Positions 1-5,861 of a DNA stretch of 6,331 nucleotides are shown piece after piece. Under the pieces are notes generated by a model, which made no database searches, was not told the DNA's origin, and saw only the letters and a list, made by a program, of their open reading frames with translations. Origin of the DNA: Calditrichota bacterium (GTDB lineage Bacteria > Calditrichota > Calditrichia > RBG-13-44-9); the NCBI GenBank assembly GCA_024276455.1, contig JAJRXE010000366.1:1-6331 (forward strand), written 5' to 3'. The position numbers were made by a program, and so were the translations under genes. Position 1 is the stretch's first letter, and each line of letters begins with the position of its first letter.

Positions 1-60
1 ACCGCGTTTCCCGAACAGATAAGTTCTCTGAAATTTCTGCCAATTTCTAATAAATGGAAT

Positions 61-66
61 GGAGGG
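61..66 (+). promoter_or_regulatory. Shine-Dalgarno of the sigma-28 gene
   Basis: GGAGGG lies 5 bases before ATG 72 and inside the extended reading frame from ATG 54. It therefore favours the later start and a 252-residue protein. Confidence 0.75.
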
Positions 67-71
67 TTTTT

Positions 72-830
72 ATGAAAAAGCAAATCGAACCGCTGTGGGT
101 TGAATATTACGAAACCAAAAATCAGGAATGCCGCAATGCCTTGATGGAAAAATATCTGGGGTTAGTATATTACGTGGTGAACCGGTTGTTCAAATCCATT
201 CCACCCAATGTGGAACGCGAAGACCTGGTCCACATTGGAGTCATTGGTTTAGGTGAAGCGGTAGAGCGGTTTAATCCCTACTTTGGGATTAAATTCGAAA
301 CGTATGCCATTCCCCGAATTAAAGGGGCTATTATTGACGAGTTACGAAAACAAGATTGGATTCCTCGATCCCTCCGTTCCAAAACCAATCGTATCCGTAA
401 AATCGTCGACGAACTGGAGCAAACCTATCGTGGCGAGGTTCCCGACGAATACATTGCCGAAACTCTGGGCATTACCGAAAAAGAATACCACCACTGGCAA
501 GCCCAGGCAAACCATACCAGCATGATTTCGCTGGATAAACCGAACGAACATTATGACGAACGTAACCTTTACGATATTGTGGAGGATGAACAAAGCACCA
601 ATGCGCTGACCCAACTGGAAGAAATGGAGATGAAAACCCTTCTGGTGAAGATCATTAAAAAGCTGCCCGAGAAAGCTCGTTTGGCCATTACTTTGTACTA
701 TTTTGAGCACCTTACTTTTAAAGAAATCGGGCGCATCCTGAATGTGTCGGAATCAAGAATTTCACAGATTCACAGCGAAACAATCAATCGCATTCGTCGG
801 ATGCTCCAGAAAGAAATTTATGTCGAATAA
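72..830 (+). CDS. fliA: RNA polymerase sigma factor, sigma-28/FliA family
   Basis: This is a 252-residue alternative sigma factor of the FliA/WhiG type, which directs core RNA polymerase to flagellar and chemotaxis (class 3) promoters. Region 2 spans about residues 25-97 and includes the core-binding and -10-recognition stretch around DLVHIGVIGLGEAVERFNP and the FETYAIPRIKGAIIDELR block typical of sigma-28. Region 3 covers about 98-150. Region 4 covers about 190-248 and ends in a helix-turn-helix with FKEIGRILNVSESRISQIHS, the sigma-28 signature for the -35. Length is normal for the family. I chose ATG 72 over the in-frame ATG 54 because GGAGGG (61-66) lies 5 bases before it. One open frame from the left edge also ends in an ATGA overlap at 72-75, which would fit coupling to an upstream gene. 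No FlgM-like anti-sigma gene is visible here. Confidence 0.95.
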   Translation: MKKQIEPLWVEYYETKNQECRNALMEKYLGLVYYVVNRLFKSIPPNVEREDLVHIGVIGLGEAVERFNPYFGIKFETYAIPRIKGAIIDELRKQDWIPRSLRSKTNRIRKIVDELEQTYRGEVPDEYIAETLGITEKEYHHWQAQANHTSMISLDKPNEHYDERNLYDIVEDEQSTNALTQLEEMEMKTLLVKIIKKLPEKARLAITLYYFEHLTFKEIGRILNVSESRISQIHSETINRIRRMLQKEIYVE

Positions 831-961
831 GTAATTGTAAGCATTAATAAAGGGGGTAAATGCCGAGAAACAGGTGAGTAAACATCCGTACAGCACGATG
901 TGATTGGAATCGACCAACAGGAAGTTGGTAAAAATAAATGAAATAAAAAAGGGGAATAGGG
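831..961 (+). other. Intergenic region between fliA and GAF kinase
   Basis: A 131-base gap with no terminator of the stem plus U-run type. It holds a perfect 6-bp hairpin (ACCAAC 913-918, GTTGGT 924-929) followed by A-rich sequence, the 9-mer GTAAACATC (878-886) and a 15-mer (897-911) related to one in the next intergenic region. GCCGAGAA (862-869) resembles a sigma-28 -10 but lacks a good -35 at the right distance. Confidence 0.4.
949..954 (+). promoter_or_regulatory. Shine-Dalgarno of the GAF histidine kinase gene
   Basis: AAGGGG lies 7 bases before ATG 962 in an A-rich leader and supports that start. Confidence 0.6.
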
Positions 962-2383
962 ATGTTTTCCAATAAAAAAGAAATGGATTTGGATGAGATT
1001 GTCCAGAAGCATCAAGTAAAGGATTTGCCGGAAACTGGACTGATTGCCACACTTGAACAATACGGCCCACAAGTCAAGAAACTCCGCAAAGATTTACACC
1101 AACTTCGGAAACGCTTTCAAAAACTAAAACAGGAACAGAACCCTTCGCCTGTTTCTTCCGGCAATGCGGCCGAAGTTATTCACCAGTTTTCTCAGGCATT
1201 AACCCAAAAACGAATGTTAGAAGATATTGTTAAAGAATTAAATAAAGCGATCCAAAAAATTCTCTCTTACCAGAATTCGGCCGTTTGCATTTCCAATCAC
1301 GGGGTCATTTCTTTTATTCCCACCCGCACGAACGGACGTTTTCGCTCGTTTTTAGAAAAATTACACCAGGAAGGCGCTTTGAACTGGATGTGGGAACAAA
1401 AAGACCCGATTTTGTTGCCTGCCAACGAAATCAGAGAGAGTGCCGAGGCAACCTCCGAAGAGGAAAAATATCTGATTACACCTCTGGTATCCGAAAACCA
1501 GAAAATCGGCCTCTGTTTCTTGTATCTGTCCCCGGAACAAGCTCATCAATGCAAATTGGAGGACATCGAAAGTATTCAAACCCTGTGCAATATTTCCGCT
1601 GTAGCCATTGCCCGAATTTTGCTCCGGCAACAGCTCGAGCAGCTGGAAAAATCCTGGCAATCGACCCAGAACCAAATGGACAAACTGATTCCCTTTGCCA
1701 TTCTGGGAGAATTAACCGGGGGCATTGCTCACGAAATCAATAATCCCCTCCAAATTATTCTGGGTAATATTCAAATGGCTCAACTCGGTTTCGAACCGGA
1801 AAAAAGTCTCAAAATCATTGAAAAGCAAACCCTTCGGATTGCCAATATCATCCGGGGGCTTCTCTCGATGTCTCAGCACCCCCAGGGTAAAAACGACGAA
1901 TATATTGAAATCGATTCGGTGATTCAAAACGCCTACAATTTAATCCGGGGACAACTCGAGAAAAGAAACATTAAACTTACCATCACCACCCAGCCCGGTC
2001 TGCCCATTATTCAGGGAGATTCAGTCTTCCTGCAACAGATTTTCCTCAATCTCCTCCTGACCTCAAAAAAGCAGATTGAACGTAACGGAAAAATTCATCT
2101 CGACTGCTCCGCGACGGAAGACGACCACATTTTGATCAAATTTTCCGACACCGGTAAAGCGCTTAACGAGGAGATTCTGAACAGCCTGCACCCCCAGGCG
2201 GAAGATCATTTAAATCTGGAGAACATCCACATCGGGCTATTGGTTACGGCGCAAATGCTGCGTAAAATTGGTGGAGATTTTACCGTTTCGCCGATGAAAG
2301 GAGAGGGTAATCTGTTTTTCCTGAAAATTCCCCGCAATTTTATGCAAAATGATGTAAATAAGGCGTACAAGTTAACAAATTAA
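962..2383 (+). CDS. Soluble GAF-domain sensor histidine kinase with degenerate ATP-binding domain
   Basis: A 473-residue protein with no signal peptide or membrane segment, so probably cytoplasmic. The order seen is: charged coiled coil (about 28-60), GAF-like sensor domain (about 70-220), linker helix, HisKA dimerisation/phosphotransfer domain (about 243-305) and HATPase_c-like domain (about 350-458). The H-box LTGGIAHEINNPL is intact, with His257 as the expected phospho-acceptor. It resembles the NtrB/FlrB class of kinases. The ATP-binding half is altered: Thr367 replaces the second Asn of the NLLxN box, Ala400 replaces the second Gly of DxGxG, the GLGL box reads HIGL (423-426), and the usual FEPFFTTK-type F box is missing. 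ATG 962 is preceded by AAGGGG at 949-954, 7 bases away. The gene lies between fliA and a receiver-kinase gene on the same strand. A role in flagellar or surface control is inferred from position only. Confidence 0.85.
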   Translation: MFSNKKEMDLDEIVQKHQVKDLPETGLIATLEQYGPQVKKLRKDLHQLRKRFQKLKQEQNPSPVSSGNAAEVIHQFSQALTQKRMLEDIVKELNKAIQKILSYQNSAVCISNHGVISFIPTRTNGRFRSFLEKLHQEGALNWMWEQKDPILLPANEIRESAEATSEEEKYLITPLVSENQKIGLCFLYLSPEQAHQCKLEDIESIQTLCNISAVAIARILLRQQLEQLEKSWQSTQNQMDKLIPFAILGELTGGIAHEINNPLQIILGNIQMAQLGFEPEKSLKIIEKQTLRIANIIRGLLSMSQHPQGKNDEYIEIDSVIQNAYNLIRGQLEKRNIKLTITTQPGLPIIQGDSVFLQQIFLNLLLTSKKQIERNGKIHLDCSATEDDHILIKFSDTGKALNEEILNSLHPQAEDHLNLENIHIGLLVTAQMLRKIGGDFTVSPMKGEGNLFFLKIPRNFMQNDVNKAYKLTN

Positions 2384-2457
2384 GTTGCATGTAAAGCCGT
2401 TTGTTCCTAAAATATTTGGTGAAAAATAAATTATTCAACATCTACCAAAAATTGTGG

Positions 2458-2484
2458 TAAACATCTATCGTCAGTGGGCGATAA
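2458..2484 (+). promoter_or_regulatory. Putative sigma-28 (FliA-type) promoter
   Basis: TAAACATC (2458-2465) and GGCGATAA (2477-2484) are separated by exactly 11 bases. The sigma-28 consensus is TAAAGTTT-N11-GCCGATAA. The -10 matches 7 of 8, and the -35 matches its TAAA core plus one further T. Transcription would start near 2491 and give a leader of about 95 bases before the receiver-kinase ATG at 2585. A sigma-28 gene lies 1.6 kb upstream, so the cognate factor is present. The site overlaps a small dyad (TACCA 2443-2447, TGGTA 2455-2459) that could bind a regulator or be chance. Confidence 0.6.
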
Positions 2485-2544
2485 TAAAGAGATGCAATAG
2501 GAACCAGCAACCTCGGTCATATGTCAGGGAAGAAAATTAAAATC

Positions 2545-2550
2545 AGGAGG
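2545..2550 (+). promoter_or_regulatory. Strong Shine-Dalgarno-like AGGAGG without a standard start codon
   Basis: AGGAGG lies 34 bases before ATG 2585, too far to serve it directly. Five bases after it is ACG (2556), which opens ten sense codons ending at TGA 2586-2588, giving an ATGA overlap with the kinase start. It may be the remnant of a leader ORF whose ATG became ACG, a non-standard start, or chance in purine-rich sequence. Confidence 0.35.
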
Positions 2551-2584
2551 ATTTTACGAGAGAAAGAAAAAAGGAATTTCTCCC

Positions 2585-3778
2585 ATGATTCTGGAAAGCG
2601 AGCAGAAGGCGAAGGTATTAATTGTTGAGGATAATCCAGAAAGTGTTGACCTCCTGGTGTACTTTCTCAAACCAGCCGGATACGAAATCTCCGTGGCCAC
2701 CGATGGCGTGGAAGCCATTGAGATGGTAGAGAAAGCCCCCCCCGATATTATTTTATTAGACATTATGTTACCCAAAATCGACGGGTACCAGATTTGCGAG
2801 CGGCTTAAAAAAGACCAGCGCACCTTCCATATTCCGATCATTATGATTACCGCCCTCAAAGAACTGAAAGACAAAATCCGGGCGCTGGAAGCCGGGGCGG
2901 ACGATTTTATTTCCAAACCTTTTGACAATGTGGAACTGCTCGCCCGGGTTAAATCGCTTTTGCGATTAAAATTTTACCACAACGAGCTGATCCGTAAAAA
3001 CAAAGAACTGGAAGAGCAAAAGGAAGCCCTGATTCGGGAAGACATTCTAAAACGAGAATTAACCAATCTGATTGTACACGACATGAAGAATCCCCTCTTT
3101 GTCATTCAGGGGAATCTGCAAATGATGGCTATTAACCAACAACAGGGGTTCGAAAACAACCGGGAAATTTACACCCAACGCATTGCCCGCAGTACCCGCA
3201 GCCTTTTACGAATGATTTTGAACCTGCTGGACATTAGTCGGCTGGAACAAAAACAGATGGAACTGGAACCGGTACCGACTAATTTGAACAATATGATTAA
3301 CGATCTGGTCTCTTCCTTTAAAGATATTCCCGAACACCAGAACAAATCCGTTCAGCTAAAGTTGCGGGACGATTTGGCCCAAATTTTCGTTGATCCGGAG
3401 GTGTTCGAGCGAATCCTGGACAACCTGTTTAATTATGTATTCCAGAACACCCCCGATTACAAAACGATTACCATCGAAGAAGAAGAACTTGCCAACGGGT
3501 ACGTGGGGTTACGGATTACCCACGACGGGCGTCCAATTCCTCAACAATTCCGCCGCAAAATATTCATGAAACAGTACCAGGTGGAATTAAAAAAGGCGGG
3601 CTACAAACCAGCCAGGGGGCTGGGTCTCATTTTTTGCAAATTGGCCATGGACGCCCACAATGGTAAAATTTATCTCGATCCGACCGTTACCGATAAGAAC
3701 TGCTTTGTGCTGGAAATTCCCACTTTAAACCAGAAGAAATTTAAGCAGCGCAAATCGCAGGAACCAGCTACCGCCTGA
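2585..3778 (+). CDS. Receiver-histidine kinase (REC-HisKA-HATPase), ATP-binding domain degenerate
   Basis: A 397-residue soluble protein with an N-terminal response-regulator receiver domain (about 9-128), a coiled-coil linker (about 130-157), HisKA (about 155-222) and HATPase_c-like domain (about 266-378). The receiver looks functional: Glu15/Asp16 acidic pair, phospho-acceptor Asp59 in LLDIMLP, Thr89 and Lys111 in the KPF motif. HisKA has His165 in IVHDMKNPL. In the ATPase domain the GLGL box is intact (345-348), but Tyr284 replaces the Mg-binding Asn of the N box. The G1 box reads HDGRP (313-317), with His for the ATP-contacting Asp and Pro for the second Gly. The gene probably receives phosphate at Asp59 from another kinase, possibly the GAF kinase upstream (inference). 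No DNA-binding output domain is present. ATG 2585 has only AAGGA about 10 bases upstream. A much stronger AGGAGG at 2545-2550 is not paired with a usual start codon. Confidence 0.85.
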   Translation: MILESEQKAKVLIVEDNPESVDLLVYFLKPAGYEISVATDGVEAIEMVEKAPPDIILLDIMLPKIDGYQICERLKKDQRTFHIPIIMITALKELKDKIRALEAGADDFISKPFDNVELLARVKSLLRLKFYHNELIRKNKELEEQKEALIREDILKRELTNLIVHDMKNPLFVIQGNLQMMAINQQQGFENNREIYTQRIARSTRSLLRMILNLLDISRLEQKQMELEPVPTNLNNMINDLVSSFKDIPEHQNKSVQLKLRDDLAQIFVDPEVFERILDNLFNYVFQNTPDYKTITIEEEELANGYVGLRITHDGRPIPQQFRRKIFMKQYQVELKKAGYKPARGLGLIFCKLAMDAHNGKIYLDPTVTDKNCFVLEIPTLNQKKFKQRKSQEPATA

Positions 3779-3872
3779 GATTCCACCGGAGTAGCCTCCG
3801 CTCCTCCCGCTGGTAAAAAAAGCGCCTGCCGTTCTTTTCTTTCAATTTTTCATTGTGTCGCAGAGCGAAATG

Positions 3873-3900
3873 GCGTATTTTTAGCCGCACAAAAATGCGC
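3873..3900 (+). repeat. Imperfect 10-bp inverted repeat before the O-antigen ligase gene
   Basis: GCGTATTTTT (3873-3882) pairs with AAAAATGCGC (3891-3900), with one G-U wobble and an 8-base loop. It ends 8 bases before ATG 3909, so in RNA its right arm would occupy the usual ribosome-binding position. No U-run follows, so it is not a standard terminator. It could be a translational control element or a protein-binding dyad. Confidence 0.45.
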
Positions 3901-3908
3901 TCAACTTT

Positions 3909-5141
3909 ATGAACAGTCAGGACATCACCCCCCGCGTAGTAAGAATTGTAACCGCCGGTCTGGCTTTTTACCTGGCGGGACTTTTTCTTTCCATTGTGCT
4001 GCTTCAAGCGGGGATTGTACTCCTGTTTGCTGGCAGTATTCCCCTTCTTGCAACGCGTTGGAAATCCAGCCCTCCCGGAACATTCGAGATTCTCATCATT
4101 CTCTATTTCATTTCCGGGCTCTTTGCTGTCTTTCTCGCCCGTAATCCGGCAAATGCCTTTCCCCAGCTGATGCGGCACCTCGCCCTATGGTCGCTTATTC
4201 CTCTGTTGATTGTGAAGGAGCACTGGTCTTTTTCCTCTCCGAAGCGGCTGGCTCAGATCATGGTGGTGGGGGGAGGAATTTGCGCGCTGGCCGGTTTTTA
4301 CTACCACTTCTTTGTGGGTTTAGAACGTACCCAGGCCTTCAACGGACGGTATTTCACTCTGGCAGCTCTGCTTACAGTAACCCTGCCTGTCACCCTGGGC
4401 TACATTCTGACTCATTCCGCCGCTTTGACGCGCGGCGGAGCGTTTTTCTCTGCCGCCGTTCAGCTTACGGCTCTCTGGTGGACCTACACCCGCAGCGCTT
4501 TTCTGGCCCTGCTTGTGGGGCTGAGCGCTACGGCGGTACTGTTTGTTTTCCGGAAATCCCGCTCCGCCGCTCGGTGGCAATTTCTGTCGGGTCTTCTGTT
4601 CCTGCTCCCGGTACTTATTCTTATCGGACTCATCTGGCAATCTCCCGACCCCCGCATTAATCCTTTCCGAAAAAAACATCCTCAATCATCCTTTCGGGAA
4701 CCGGGCACAGTGGATTTGTCCAGTGGTCGCTCCCAAATTTACCGCGATGCGCTGCACATTTTGTCTGACGACTGGCAGCAGAAACGCTGGGTCAATCTCC
4801 TGTTCGGCCACGGTTTACGAAGCCGCTCGGAGTTGGTCTCCAGTCAATACAAAAGCTGGGAATCGGACTATGTCCAGATTTTATTGAATCAGGGAATTAT
4901 CGGGTTGCTGATTTTGTCAGGGATTTATCTGGTCTTTTTGAAACATCTTGTGGAATTTGTTCCCCGCCTCATCCGCGGCGATCCTTCCGCCGGGTTAATC
5001 GGCGGTTACTTTGCGGCCGGATTGGCGTTCTGGATTATGTCGTTCTTTACCCTGCAGATTTCCAATATTTACGGGTGCGCCTATTTCGTTGTTTTGACCC
5101 TGGCCATTTTTCAACTCGCTCCGAAAACAGCCTCAGGCTAA
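3909..5141 (+). CDS. O-antigen ligase / Wzy-type polymerase family membrane protein
   Basis: A 410-residue polytopic inner-membrane protein with roughly ten hydrophobic segments, the last near 386-404. A large hydrophilic, probably periplasmic, loop spans about 245-320. The pattern matches the O-antigen ligase/Wzy_C family, which transfers or polymerises undecaprenyl-linked glycans for lipopolysaccharide or exopolysaccharide. Family-like landmarks are TYTRSAFLALLVG (192-204), SGRSQIYRDALHIL (272-285), FGHGLRS (299-305) and ESDYVQILLNQGIIGLL (318-334). In the last block, WaaL-type ligases usually carry a His (HNxYLQ); here it is Glu/Ser, so polymerase or ligase activity cannot be told apart. 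ATG 3909 is the only plausible start, because an in-frame TAG lies at 3882-3884. No Shine-Dalgarno is visible. Its 3' end overlaps the convergent PdxJ-like gene by 9 bases. No glycosyltransferase genes are in the window. Confidence 0.8.
   Translation: MNSQDITPRVVRIVTAGLAFYLAGLFLSIVLLQAGIVLLFAGSIPLLATRWKSSPPGTFEILIILYFISGLFAVFLARNPANAFPQLMRHLALWSLIPLLIVKEHWSFSSPKRLAQIMVVGGGICALAGFYYHFFVGLERTQAFNGRYFTLAALLTVTLPVTLGYILTHSAALTRGGAFFSAAVQLTALWWTYTRSAFLALLVGLSATAVLFVFRKSRSAARWQFLSGLLFLLPVLILIGLIWQSPDPRINPFRKKHPQSSFREPGTVDLSSGRSQIYRDALHILSDDWQQKRWVNLLFGHGLRSRSELVSSQYKSWESDYVQILLNQGIIGLLILSGIYLVFLKHLVEFVPRLIRGDPSAGLIGGYFAAGLAFWIMSFFTLQISNIYGCAYFVVLTLAIFQLAPKTASG
5133..5141. other. Convergent 3' overlap of two genes
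   Basis: TCAGGCTAA contains the TAA stop of the O-antigen ligase gene (+) and, on the other strand, the TGA stop of the PdxJ-like gene. There is no room for an intergenic terminator, so each transcript must run into the opposite gene or end within it. Confidence 0.9.
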
Positions 5142-5849
5142 ACGAACAGCCGTAAGCGCTTCCTGAACCGCCTTTTCCACCCCCACCAGCAACGCCCGCT
5201 GGTAAAACGCGGTTCCAATAATAATATCCTCAATGGCACTAATCCGTGCCAGCGGTTCCAGATGTTCGAACCCAATGCCGCCGGAACAGTTAATCCCGAA
5301 CCCCAGCTTGGTGCCTCCCACGGCAGCCGACTGCAGCTTGTCTAATGCCATTAACTCCTCGTTGGTATCAGCGGCCTGGGTAAATTCCAGTGCCGACAAT
5401 TCCACATAATCCACCGACATCTTACTCAACGTTTTTAGACCACTGATCTGGGGAGGAATTAATATGGCCACCGAGATGTCGTTGGCTTGCAGGTCGGGAA
5501 CGAATTCCTCGATCATCTCCAGGTGGAGTTGGAGATCCACCGGCAGCACGTGTCCGCCCACCGCCTCCACGCGGACAAACGTTACCATGTCCGGGGCAAT
5601 GGAAAGCACTTTCCGGACTATTTGTTCATCCACCGGTATTCGCACATTTAAAAAGGTTTGCCGGATTTCTTTGAGCAACTTCACATCTCGTTCGCGTATC
5701 GGAGATTTTTCGGAAGAAAACGTGCAGGTAATGCCATTGGCACCGGCCGCCTCGGCCAGCACGGCCACCTGCACCGGATCGAATTTATCGTTTTTCAACA
5801 CCTCTCGTAACGCCGCCACATCATCCAGTAGCACATTCACACGACTCAT
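5133..5849 (-). CDS. PdxJ-family (pyridoxine 5'-phosphate synthase-like) protein, catalytic residues not conserved
   Basis: A 238-residue protein, close to the usual PdxJ length of about 240, that aligns along its length with this TIM-barrel enzyme. PdxJ condenses 1-deoxyxylulose 5-phosphate with 3-amino-2-oxopropyl phosphate in vitamin B6 synthesis. Conserved features are VN near the N terminus (Asn5), DPVQ (24-27), AEAAGANGIT (32-41), RDV (54-56), Glu150, Asn187 and IIGTAFYQRAL near the C terminus. By my alignment the HLREDRRHI phosphate/catalytic block reads TFSSEKSPI (43-51), the catalytic Glu in NLE is Arg70, the His of GHG is Gly190, and the His of IGHA is Thr213. The fold is recognised but B6 synthesis is doubtful. 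I prefer ATG 5849 over GTG 5858 because AGGG sits at a proper distance only for the ATG. The gene follows the lipoprotein gene by 12 bases, suggesting one operon. Confidence 0.75.
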   Translation of the reverse strand: MSRVNVLLDDVAALREVLKNDKFDPVQVAVLAEAAGANGITCTFSSEKSPIRERDVKLLKEIRQTFLNVRIPVDEQIVRKVLSIAPDMVTFVRVEAVGGHVLPVDLQLHLEMIEEFVPDLQANDISVAILIPPQISGLKTLSKMSVDYVELSALEFTQAADTNEELMALDKLQSAAVGGTKLGFGINCSGGIGFEHLEPLARISAIEDIIIGTAFYQRALLVGVEKAVQEALTAVRLA

Positions 5850-5861
5850 ACGTTTCACCCT

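Noticed and set aside
15..22. ACAGATAA as a sigma-28 -10
   Set aside because: Only 6/8 match, and the -35 would lie outside the window.
54..71. In-frame ATG 54 as the sigma-28 start (six extra residues)
   Set aside because: It has no ribosome-binding site, and GGAGGG in this stretch serves ATG 72; the extra residues are not typical of the family.
1..75. 3' end of an upstream gene
   Set aside because: Frame 1 is open from the edge to a TGA at 73-75, and frame 3 is open to tandem TAA stops at 48-53. Either could be the tail of a gene such as flhG, but too little is visible to choose.
862..869. GCCGAGAA as a sigma-28 -10 for the GAF kinase
   Set aside because: 7/8 match, but the position for the -35 reads ATTAATAA; the nearest TAAT is two bases too close.
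938..946. Minimal ORF ATG-AAA-TAA before the GAF kinase
   Set aside because: No ribosome-binding site at a useful distance, and expected by chance in A/T-rich sequence.
831..961. Cyclic di-GMP or other known riboswitch in the leaders
   Set aside because: I found none of the conserved core sequences of GEMM-type or other riboswitches I know in either intergenic region.
3787..3800. CGGAG-TAGC-CTCCG hairpin after the receiver-kinase as a terminator
   Set aside because: The 5-bp stem is not followed by a T-run; the T-rich stretch begins about 30 bases later.
3817..3912. 31-codon open frame before the O-antigen ligase gene
   Set aside because: It has no good start codon or ribosome-binding site, and the peptide has no recognisable pattern.
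3768..4178. Minus-strand open frame of 136 residues
   Set aside because: Low-complexity, Lys/Arg/Gly-rich translation antisense to the O-antigen ligase gene and its leader; no family resemblance.
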